Both the position numbers and the translations under genes were made by a program. DNA of 64,000 bases from JAGLOK01 sp963677605 (GTDB lineage Bacteria > Bacillota > Clostridia > Christensenellales > UMGS416): positions 62,001 to 126,000 of the forward strand of contig CAXXDX010000001.1 in assembly GCA_963677605.2 (NCBI GenBank), in the 5' to 3' direction. This document shows positions 33,633 through 41,292 of this stretch, piece after piece (position 1 is the first letter of the stretch; the number at the start of each line of letters is the position of its first letter). Under the pieces are notes generated by a model. It ran no database searches, was not told the DNA's origin, and saw only the letters and a program-made list of their open reading frames with translations.

Positions 33633-35219
33633 TCACTGCTGCTTTAAATAAGTTGAAGGAGATACTCCTTCGTGTTTTTTAAACAGTCTGCTAAAATAAT
33701 TTGGATCGCTGTAACCTGACATATAGCAAACTTCTTTAACTGAATAGTCGCCGGATTCAAATAGTTTCTTTGCATTGTTAATTCTTACATCAGTCAATTT
33801 ATCTATAAAGTTTATATTCATTTCTTCTTTATACAGCTTTGAAAAATACTGAGGACTCATACCCAGCTCTTTAGAAATATCAAACAGCGTGAGCTTATCT
33901 GCATATCTTTTATCAATAATATCATTTGCCTTATTCACAACTGAACTGATGTTTTTCTTTTTAAGCCTATTTATCCTTTCAGTAATATAACTTATCTTTT
34001 CAATGCATATCTGTTCCATTTCACGGCATGTGTCGCATTTCATAATATCATTTATATAGCTGGAGTTATCAATATAGCTATCTTCATCTATTATGTTTTC
34101 CATAGCAATTCTGTGTGCAAATACCATTATCTCAATCAACTTGTTTTTAAGGCTCGTTTGCTGAGAAGTATTTCCATAGCGTCCTATCAAGTCAGTAATT
34201 ATACTGATGCTTTTCTGAGAATCACCTTTTTCAATAGCAGATATAACCTCAGATTCTTCTGACATAATGTTAAAACTCACATTTTCCATATTGTATACAA
34301 CATCGTCTATATGCGTTATGTCTTCGTTATCTCTGTAGTTCAAGGCTTTCAGAGCTTCCTGATATGAAATCATGATGTCATAATCAGGGTGCATATTCCC
34401 TATTCCTGCCTTTACACTGACCCCGAACTTTTCTATAATCTTTGCAACAATACTTTCAACCTTTGCAATAAGCTGGACTTTTCTTTTATAATCATCATCA
34501 TTTTCCTGAGAAATATACACAATTATACGGTCAAGCATCATAGGTCCGATTAAACATCTGAAGTTATACTTCATGTTATCTCTGAAAAACTCATACAGTT
34601 TTTGATTATCAAGTCCATCCTGAAGCTCAATCCTGTCTTTTACGCTCCCTATCTTGCCGTTAAAAGTCAAAATCAATATAAATCCATCATTTGTGTCTAT
34701 GTTAAAGAGTGATTTATATTTGCCTATGTCTACTTTTCTTCCCTGTGCTAAAAGAAGACTGTATATAAATCCATGCTCAATTATAGGCAGCATCTTGTCG
34801 AGCTTTTCTTTGTTTTCCAGCTCACGGCTCTGTTTCTCACGTTCTTTATCAAGCTGCTCAGTGACTTTGCCCAAAGTTTCGATTAACTTCTGCTTAGTTA
34901 CAGGTTTGGTTATATACTCTGAAACACCAATTTTAACTGCCTGTTTTGCAAACTCAAAATATTCATACGCTGATACTATAATAAATTTTATCTCAGGATA
35001 TATTTTTTTAATCTCCGCAACAGTTTCAAGTCCGTTTATGCCTGGCATTCTGATATCCATCAAAACAATATCAACACTCTGCATACGCACCTTATCTATT
35101 GCCTCTCTTCCGGAACGCGCAGTATGAACTACCTTTATATTTTCAATTTCCTTTTCAACAATATGTTTAACGGATTCAATGACTATGTTTTCATCATCCA
35201 CTACCATTAGTTTATACAT
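33633..35219 (-). CDS. AraC-type response regulator (YesN family)
   Basis: 528 residues. REC domain at 1-120 with phospho-acceptor D55 (VLMDIRMPGINGL), acidic pair DDE at 8-10 and the conserved lysine in YITKPVTK. A central region of about 270 residues follows, and a double helix-turn-helix AraC domain at the C-terminus (ISKELGMSPQYFSKLYKEEM, then VKEVCYMSGYSDPNYFSRLF). The ATG overlaps the kinase stop by 8 bases. It probably controls the adjacent sugar transporter. The family typically pairs with the histidine kinase type encoded upstream. Confidence 0.93.
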   Translation of the reverse strand: MYKLMVVDDENIVIESVKHIVEKEIENIKVVHTARSGREAIDKVRMQSVDIVLMDIRMPGINGLETVAEIKKIYPEIKFIIVSAYEYFEFAKQAVKIGVSEYITKPVTKQKLIETLGKVTEQLDKEREKQSRELENKEKLDKMLPIIEHGFIYSLLLAQGRKVDIGKYKSLFNIDTNDGFILILTFNGKIGSVKDRIELQDGLDNQKLYEFFRDNMKYNFRCLIGPMMLDRIIVYISQENDDDYKRKVQLIAKVESIVAKIIEKFGVSVKAGIGNMHPDYDIMISYQEALKALNYRDNEDITHIDDVVYNMENVSFNIMSEESEVISAIEKGDSQKSISIITDLIGRYGNTSQQTSLKNKLIEIMVFAHRIAMENIIDEDSYIDNSSYINDIMKCDTCREMEQICIEKISYITERINRLKKKNISSVVNKANDIIDKRYADKLTLFDISKELGMSPQYFSKLYKEEMNINFIDKLTDVRINNAKKLFESGDYSVKEVCYMSGYSDPNYFSRLFKKHEGVSPSTYLKQQ

Positions 35220-36501
35220 TGCCAGCGCTCTCTTTCTCGTAAATATACTTCTTTTTCATCCTTGGTATTTTTAAAATAACAGATGTACCATTACCGGGAG
35301 ATGATTTTATCTCAATCATATTCAATGCTTCAAAAAACAAATTCAGCCTCTGCAATACGTTGTGGATTCCTATTCCCGTTGTGTGCCAAGAACTTGTTTT
35401 TTCAAAGTCCGTGCCTTTTAAAATGTTCTTTATAGTTTCTTCATCCATACCAACGCCGTCATCATGAACAGTGATGTGTATTCTGTCATCCTTAAGTTCC
35501 ACTTTTGTTGTAATAACTCCGCCGTCTTCCTTGTCCCCAACACCGTGAATAGTAGCGTTTTCGAGCAATGGCTGAATAATAAAAGGAGGAACTTTATATT
35601 CCAGAAGATTTTCATCTATATCATATTCAAACTTAATTAAATCACCAAATCTCACTTTAAACAGATTGGCATAAGCCATAATCATTTCAAGCTCATCTTT
35701 AATTGTAACTACTCTGTCTACGTTTCTTACATTATACCTGAATATTTTTGCTAAATCGTCAAGGAACTCTGAAGTTCTCTGCGCATCTTCCAAAACAGCA
35801 AGCTGCATTCCGGCATTTAATGTATTAAATAAAAAATGGGGATTAATCTGAGCCTGCAATGCCTTAAGTTCTGCATCATCCAGCAAATTCTGCATTTTAA
35901 GGTTTTCAATCTGCTGTTCCAAAAGCCGCGACTCCGTTTCAGCCTTGTCATGCAACTCATAAATATAATCTTTTATACTATGCTTCATGGCATTAAACGC
36001 ATTAGCCATCACCTTTATTTCATCCTGACTATACACTTCCACATCGTCAGTTTCAAAGTTTCCTCCGGCAATCTCCTGCGCAGATGTAGCAAGTTTAACT
36101 ATTGGTTTAGTCATATTATATGAAAGGTACAATATCAAAACACTGTTAAATATTATAATCGAAGCAATCAAAACAACATTAGCAATAATGAGATTACTTA
36201 AATCCTTGGACATTCCTGCATATTTTCTGGTGTTTTGATTAAGATGAATAAGGTTTATCTTGTCAGCATAGCTTTTGATATACTCTGATATTTTGTCTGC
36301 TTCACCATAACGCATGATGTACTCGTCCGCATCATCCACCTGTCTTCCATTTACTGCTGAATCCGTCTCTTCAATGTAGCTTTCAACTAGAAAATAAATG
36401 TCTTTATATATTAGCGCGTCTTCGCTATAAATACCATTCTTGTCGTTATACATTTCATCCGCCTGAGTTAATAAGAGGTCTCTTTTTATATAGTAATTCA
36501 A
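35212..36501 (-). CDS. Sensor histidine kinase, LytS/YesM type: C-terminal part
   Basis: 429 residues: the end of an extracellular helical sensor, a membrane segment (LIIANVVLIASIIIFNSVLI), a HAMP domain, a short coiled coil, then the His_kinase domain with phospho-acceptor motif QINPHFLFNTLN and ATPase motifs LLENATIHGV and TTGIGIHNVLQRL. It lacks the first membrane segment, which lies in the adjacent frame upstream. The open frame begins at a TTG overlapping the TGA of that upstream piece. The two together make a normal kinase of about 513 residues, so I read this as one gene with a -1 frameshift at 36498-36501. Confidence 0.85.
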   Translation of the reverse strand: MNYYIKRDLLLTQADEMYNDKNGIYSEDALIYKDIYFLVESYIEETDSAVNGRQVDDADEYIMRYGEADKISEYIKSYADKINLIHLNQNTRKYAGMSKDLSNLIIANVVLIASIIIFNSVLILYLSYNMTKPIVKLATSAQEIAGGNFETDDVEVYSQDEIKVMANAFNAMKHSIKDYIYELHDKAETESRLLEQQIENLKMQNLLDDAELKALQAQINPHFLFNTLNAGMQLAVLEDAQRTSEFLDDLAKIFRYNVRNVDRVVTIKDELEMIMAYANLFKVRFGDLIKFEYDIDENLLEYKVPPFIIQPLLENATIHGVGDKEDGGVITTKVELKDDRIHITVHDDGVGMDEETIKNILKGTDFEKTSSWHTTGIGIHNVLQRLNLFFEALNMIEIKSSPGNGTSVILKIPRMKKKYIYEKESAGNV

Positions 36502-36755
36502 ACACTGTCCGAGTCATCAGTAACAAGATATTTTGTAAGGTATGAATCCACTTCTTCCATTGTGCTTAAAAACTCATTTATCCTGAGGTTTTCAGAAAAC
36601 ATTTCATCCATTTTTACAGTTAATTGATTTAAGATAACTAATATTAAAATAGCGACAATACTTGTCAAAAAGCTTGCCAGCATAAATAACCCTATCATTT
36701 TTGTGCGGATGCTTGAAAAAGCCTGTTGCCGCATTTTCTTAAGCAGCTTAGCCAT
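36498..36755 (-). CDS. Sensor histidine kinase: N-terminal part up to frameshift
   Basis: 85 residues: cytoplasmic tail, first membrane segment (LFMLASFLTSIVAILILVIL, about 23-42) and the start of the extracellular sensor (LRINEFLSTMEEVDSYLTKY). It ends at TGA after VTDDSDSV. AAGGAG lies 8 bases before the ATG, so this is the true start of the kinase gene. Adding one T to the GTTTG at the junction would restore the full frame. Without it the kinase is made in two pieces at best. Confidence 0.8.
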   Translation of the reverse strand: MAKLLKKMRQQAFSSIRTKMIGLFMLASFLTSIVAILILVILNQLTVKMDEMFSENLRINEFLSTMEEVDSYLTKYLVTDDSDSV

Positions 36756-36756
36756 T

Positions 36757-37779
36757 TCAGTTCTCCTTATATTTATGAATATTCATCAAAGTATAAATTT
36801 CTATGTCTATATCAATAAAGCTTGATTGGAACTTATCTTCCATGCTGTTTACCAAGGCTTCCACACTGCTGTAACCAGCATTGTATCCATTCCTGTCCAG
36901 CACCCCGTATACTATTCCCTTTTCTATCATACTAATGATTTCTTCATTTACATTGGTGCCTACAATAAACACCTTTCCAACAAGGTTTTTTTCTATTATG
37001 ACTTTAGCGGCAGCAAGAGTGTCTTTTGCATTGGTGCAAAATATCACATTTGTTGTTTCATACTCCTCCAATACACTTCTAGTCAAATCTTCTGCGCCAA
37101 GCAGTTCAGACTGTCTGTATAAAGTCGGTAAAAAATTAATCTCCCGTTCATTCTGAAGCGCTGCACTGTTTAGCCCGGTAAGAAGTGCGTGTTCATGTGT
37201 CACAGCTCCGCTTTCGGTGTTTTCACTTTGGTCTCCGGACAAAATAACAGCGGCATTTACAGCAAGGTTTTCATCACCGATTTGTGAAATCAGCTGCGCA
37301 GCCTGTACTCCGAAATCATAAAAGTTCGTTCCTACATATGAAAGTTTATTATCCTCAACAGACTCATCCCCGGCTAAAACTACACTCATGCCATTTTGTG
37401 CTGCTGTTTTTATCGCCTCTGAGTATGCTTTGGATGTAAAACCGTTTATAATTATCCCGTCTAACATTGCCTTATCAGCAATATCGATATATTCAATCAT
37501 AGAAGCTTCGCTGTCTGTATATGTTGCCTGATTATATTCTATAACAATATTTTTCTCTCTTGCAGCATCAAAAACGCCCTGTTTAAACTGAACCCAATAT
37601 TCATCCTGCTGTGAATTTAGGATAAGAGAAAAGTGATATTTAGGATTTTCACTGTAAACACTTGTGGTTTCATCATCATATGATTTGGATATTTTGCTGT
37701 AATAAAAAAGCGTAGCAAAAACAGACACGCCTAACGCTATAACTGAAATTGCAATAATTATTTTTACAAACAGCTTCAT
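36757..37779 (-). CDS. Membrane-anchored sugar-binding protein (XylFII-like co-sensor)
   Basis: 340 residues. The N-terminal hydrophobic stretch (VKIIIAISVIALGVSVFATL) has no lipobox cysteine and no clear cleavage site, so the protein is probably tethered by a signal anchor. The rest is a type-I periplasmic-binding fold (FSLILNSQQDEYWVQFKQGV, DGIIINGF, VIFCTNAKDT, VGTNVNEEI). It directly precedes the histidine kinase. This is the layout of the described XylFII-LytS-LytR system in clostridia, where an anchored sugar-binding protein activates LytS. It lacks the RW and YDR motifs of the transport receptors, which fits a sensing role. Confidence 0.82.
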   Translation of the reverse strand: MKLFVKIIIAISVIALGVSVFATLFYYSKISKSYDDETTSVYSENPKYHFSLILNSQQDEYWVQFKQGVFDAAREKNIVIEYNQATYTDSEASMIEYIDIADKAMLDGIIINGFTSKAYSEAIKTAAQNGMSVVLAGDESVEDNKLSYVGTNFYDFGVQAAQLISQIGDENLAVNAAVILSGDQSENTESGAVTHEHALLTGLNSAALQNEREINFLPTLYRQSELLGAEDLTRSVLEEYETTNVIFCTNAKDTLAAAKVIIEKNLVGKVFIVGTNVNEEIISMIEKGIVYGVLDRNGYNAGYSSVEALVNSMEDKFQSSFIDIDIEIYTLMNIHKYKEN

Positions 37780-38345
37780 TAATTATAGCTTCCTAAAAAA
37801 TTTTCAATATCGCGATCATAAGAATCCATTCTTACTCTTGAAAAGAGCAATGAATCATATACCGTCTTTTTTATTATTTCTTTGTTAAACAAAAGCTCGT
37901 CATATTCATCGCAATACATCTCGAGAAGCTTACTGTTTTCTATTGTGCATCCTATTGCTATGCCATAATCATAGTATTTTAAAACATTATCATAAATATT
38001 ATGTGATAATTCATCTATAGATAAATCCATGACAACTGCCTTCTCCGTCTTTTCTGGTTTTTTCTTTTTTCCTATACCGAAAAATCCTGAAAATCCAAAT
38101 AACTCTCTTTTTGTTTTTGTTATTTGTCTGGATTCAAATTCAATATTCTCATTTTTTAAAACATCATCAACCGAATCTTTTGCTGTTTTATTTACACCTA
38201 AATTAGTATCGATAAATATTTTTAGTTTCCCGGGATTTCTTTCTAAAATATGCTCAAGTATTGTGTATCTGAATTCATGTGGCTGTTTTTCTTTATAATA
38301 ATCTATAATAAGTTCGTTTTTCTGTTTAATTATTTTAAATTTCAT
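37779..38345 (-). CDS. Unknown protein leading the sugar-sensor operon
   Basis: 188 residues, no family recognised. No signal peptide or membrane segment, so it should be cytoplasmic. Residues about 80-105 form a basic, glycine- and phenylalanine-rich loop (FGFSGFFGIGKKKKPEKTEK) between two mixed alpha/beta parts. AAGGT precedes the ATG, and the stop overlaps the next start by one base (TAATG), so it is translationally coupled to the membrane-anchored binding protein. It is the first gene after the operon promoter. A role in the sensing pathway is suggested only by position. Confidence 0.65.
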   Translation of the reverse strand: MKFKIIKQKNELIIDYYKEKQPHEFRYTILEHILERNPGKLKIFIDTNLGVNKTAKDSVDDVLKNENIEFESRQITKTKRELFGFSGFFGIGKKKKPEKTEKAVVMDLSIDELSHNIYDNVLKYYDYGIAIGCTIENSKLLEMYCDEYDELLFNKEIIKKTVYDSLLFSRVRMDSYDRDIENFLGSYN

Positions 38346-38374
38346 ATCATTACCTTTTTTAGTTTATTGGATTT

Positions 38375-38403
38375 ATTATAATCCACTATTAGATATAAAA
38401 CAA
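38375..38403 (-). promoter_or_regulatory. Promoter of the sugar-sensor operon
   Basis: Minus strand TTGTTT (38398-38403), 17 bases, TATAAT (38375-38380). The -10 lies in a small inverted repeat TGGATT-ATAATA-AATCCA. It starts right after the terminator of the transporter operon. Confidence 0.7.
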
Positions 38404-38404
38404 A

Positions 38405-38436
38405 CAAAGTACCGTAAGATTTCTTATGGTACTTTG
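38405..38436 (-). terminator. Terminator of the chvE-mmsA-mmsB operon
   Basis: CAAAGTACC-x-TAAG stem with a 4-base loop and one wobble pair, followed by T-rich DNA on the minus strand, 22 bases after the permease stop. It separates transporter and sensor transcripts. Confidence 0.75.
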
Positions 38437-38457
38437 TTATTCTGTTCTAAACGAAAC

Positions 38458-39633
38458 TCAAGTTTTAGACTTGGATTTTGAGAATACGTCAAATGCTACT
38501 GCAGCAAGCAATACTAGGCCCTTTGTGATGTCTTGCCAGAATGTCGAAACTCCCATTATTGACATACCATTGTTAAGGATACCCATAATAAATCCACCAA
38601 TTACGGCTCCCTGAACTGTTCCTATGCCTCCGGAAGCTGATGCTCCTCCGATGAAACATGCTGCAATGGCGTCCAGCTCAAATCCTTTTCCGGATGTCGG
38701 AGATGCTGCATTCAGCCTTCCCGCAAACACTATGCCGGCAACTGCGGCCAAAAGTCCCATGTTGGCATAAGCGAGAAATAAAATCTTTTTTGTTTTAATA
38801 CCTGACAGCTCCGCAGCTTTGGCATTTCCGCCTAAGGCATATAAGTGCCTGCCGATTACCGTCTTTGTAGTTATGAAAGTGTATATTAACATAAGAGCTA
38901 CAAGGATAATAAGGATAATAGGTACTCCATCATCTTTTGCAAGCCACAAGGTAAAAATCTCAATTACCGCAACAAAGAAAGCTGTTTTAACCACAGTAAC
39001 CCAAAACGATGCTACTTCGTATCCCCTGGATTTTTTCTTTCTCCTATTGTAGAAAACCGAAAGCACATAAATAGCCGAACAAAGTGCGCCAATTACCATT
39101 GCGGTAATGTTTAACTTGCTTGCGCCACTGTTTAAAAAGTCTGGAACAACCCCTGATGCTATTGTAATATACAAATCCGGTAAACCCAACGTTTTTCCTT
39201 CAAGGATAATATTATTTACCCCTCTGAAAACAAGCATACCAGCCAACGTTACAATGAACGCCGGTATTTTCATATATGCTATCCAAGCCCCCTGCCAGAT
39301 TCCAGCAATAGTTCCTGCTATCATAGCGATAATAATAGAAAGCCAGACATCTACACCAAGTGTAACAGCAAACAATCCGCTCACTGCACTAACCAACGCT
39401 ACTACCGACCCTACGGAAAGGTCAATGTTACCGCCTGTTAATATACACATCAGCATTCCCATTGCAAGTATCAAGATATAGCTGTTCTGGTATATAAGTA
39501 TTGATACATTTCTGGGCTTCAAAAGTATTCCCTTTGTTAGCACCTGAAAGAAAATCATTATAACAACAAGTGCAATAAGCATAGAATACTGACGCATATT
39601 ATGCCTTAGATAATTTCTTATTCTATCAATCAT
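38458..39633 (-). CDS. mmsB: Multiple-monosaccharide ABC transporter permease (GguB/MmsB)
   Basis: 391 residues, about ten membrane segments. TGGNIDLSVGSVVAL, the EAA-like WIAYMKIPAFIVTLAGML and LDAIAACFIGGASASGGIGT are typical of the XylH/GguB permeases. IYTFITTKTVIGRHLYALGG supports the same group. The ATG overlaps the ATPase stop (ATGA). It forms the membrane channel for sugars delivered by ChvE. Confidence 0.93.
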   Translation of the reverse strand: MIDRIRNYLRHNMRQYSMLIALVVIMIFFQVLTKGILLKPRNVSILIYQNSYILILAMGMLMCILTGGNIDLSVGSVVALVSAVSGLFAVTLGVDVWLSIIIAMIAGTIAGIWQGAWIAYMKIPAFIVTLAGMLVFRGVNNIILEGKTLGLPDLYITIASGVVPDFLNSGASKLNITAMVIGALCSAIYVLSVFYNRRKKKSRGYEVASFWVTVVKTAFFVAVIEIFTLWLAKDDGVPIILIILVALMLIYTFITTKTVIGRHLYALGGNAKAAELSGIKTKKILFLAYANMGLLAAVAGIVFAGRLNAASPTSGKGFELDAIAACFIGGASASGGIGTVQGAVIGGFIMGILNNGMSIMGVSTFWQDITKGLVLLAAVAFDVFSKSKSKT

Positions 39634-41174
39634 TTCTTTATCCCCTCAGTCTTCATACTGTTTATGATGCACTCCATAATGTTTTCTTGAGTGGCATCTT
39701 TTTTGTCCATCTCGCCTACTATACTTCCTTGGTTCATAATATAAATTCTATCCGCAATTCCCAGTATCTCAGGAAGCTCAGATGATATTACAAGGACGCA
39801 TTTTCCTTCATCAGCAAGCTGGTTTATAATCTTATATATTTCATATTTGGCACCAACGTCTATTCCTCTTGTAGGCTCGTCTAAGAACAAAACTTCAGGA
39901 GAGGAGAATATCCACTTGCTTAAAACAACTTTCTGTTGATTGCCGCCTGATAAATTCTTTGCCTGTTGATAAACGCTCGGTGTTTTTATCCCTAGCTTCT
40001 GCCTATACTCTTCGGCAACATCAATCTCTTTGTCTTCATCCACAACACCGTTGCGGCTTACTTCTTTTAGGTTTGCCATTGTGATATTGCGCCTTATGTC
40101 TTCTATTAAAACAAGGCCTGCTGTCTTTCTATCCTCAGTAACATATGCTATGCCATTGTCGATTGCCTGACGTATGTTATGAAGCTCAAGCTTCTTTCCG
40201 TCTTTTATTATTTCACCTGAAATCTTCTTTCCGTATGCTTTCCCGAACAAACTCATGGCAAACTCTGTCCGCCCTGCACCCATAAGCCCTGCAAGGCCTA
40301 CTATCTCGCCTTTTTTCAGCTTTATGGAAACATTGTTAATAACAAGCTTGTCTTCATCCAACGGATCATAGACATTCCAGTTGTTGACTTCAAATGCAGT
40401 ATAGCCAACGTTTGGTTCATGGTGCGGGAAGCGGTTTACAAGTTCGCGCCCTACCATTCCTTTAATTATTCTTGCTTCGCTGACTTCTTCTTTTTTATTG
40501 TCAAGTGTTTCAATAACCTGTCCGTCACGAACTATTGTTATTGTGTCTGCTACTTTGGTTACTTCATTGATTTTGTGTGAGATAATTATACAGGTAAGCC
40601 CTTCTTCTTTGTTAAGAGTCTTAAGAAGCTCCAGCAAATTATCAGAATCTTCATCATTTAAAGCGGCTGTAGGTTCATCAAGTATTAATAATTCCACATC
40701 TTTTGATAATGCTTTTGCTATCTCTACAAGCTGCTGTTTGCCAACACCGATGTTTCTAATTAATGCAGTGTTTGATTCTTTCAATCCAACTTTTTTAATT
40801 AATGATTTGGACCTCTCATTGGTTTCATCCCAATCAATTATCCCAAATCTTTCTCTTTCGTTTCCCAGAAATATATTTTCTGCTATTGTCATATGAGGAC
40901 TCAACGCCAATTCCTGATGAATTATTGCAATGCCTCTTTTTTCGCTTTCACGGATATTTTTGAAACGGCATTCTTCTCCGTTATACAAAATATCTCCTTC
41001 ATAGTCTCCATAAGGATATATTCCGGAAAGCACATTCATAAGAGTGGATTTTCCAGCTCCGTTTTCTCCAACCAAGGCATGGATTTCCCCCTTTTCCACC
41101 TGAAAACTAACATTATCAAGCGCTTTTACACCGGGAAATACCTTAGTTATATTAACCATTTCTAAAATATGCAT
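39630..41174 (-). CDS. mmsA: Multiple-monosaccharide ABC transporter ATPase (GguA/MmsA)
   Basis: 514 residues with two ABC modules. Module 1 has Walker A GENGAGKS (about 36-43), signature IGVGKQQLVEIAKAL and Walker B LLILDEPTAAL. Module 2 has a degenerate Walker A (GLMGAGRTEF), signature LSGGNQQKVVLSKW and Walker B VLFLDEPTRGIDVG. This asymmetry is normal for the sugar CUT2 family. GGAG precedes the ATG. It follows chvE after a gap holding a strong hairpin. Confidence 0.94.
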   Translation of the reverse strand: MHILEMVNITKVFPGVKALDNVSFQVEKGEIHALVGENGAGKSTLMNVLSGIYPYGDYEGDILYNGEECRFKNIRESEKRGIAIIHQELALSPHMTIAENIFLGNERERFGIIDWDETNERSKSLIKKVGLKESNTALIRNIGVGKQQLVEIAKALSKDVELLILDEPTAALNDEDSDNLLELLKTLNKEEGLTCIIISHKINEVTKVADTITIVRDGQVIETLDNKKEEVSEARIIKGMVGRELVNRFPHHEPNVGYTAFEVNNWNVYDPLDEDKLVINNVSIKLKKGEIVGLAGLMGAGRTEFAMSLFGKAYGKKISGEIIKDGKKLELHNIRQAIDNGIAYVTEDRKTAGLVLIEDIRRNITMANLKEVSRNGVVDEDKEIDVAEEYRQKLGIKTPSVYQQAKNLSGGNQQKVVLSKWIFSSPEVLFLDEPTRGIDVGAKYEIYKIINQLADEGKCVLVISSELPEILGIADRIYIMNQGSIVGEMDKKDATQENIMECIINSMKTEGIKK

Positions 41175-41232
41175 ATTGGTGTCTCCTATATTCAGGCAAA
41201 ACTATTTGCTGCCGTTAACCTTATTTAAGTTT

Positions 41233-41264
41233 GATTGCAGCGGCATTATCCTGCCGCCGCAATC
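41233..41264 (-). other. GC-rich intercistronic hairpin between chvE and mmsA
   Basis: GATTGCGGCGGCA-GGATAA-TGCCGCTGCAATC on the minus strand: 13 pairs with one mismatch. No T run follows, so it is not a classic terminator. Such stems often stabilise or process the 5' part of the mRNA and raise the binding protein over the ATPase and permease. Confidence 0.7.
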
Positions 41265-41292
41265 ATAGTATGGCTGAAAGGGATTAGCCGTA

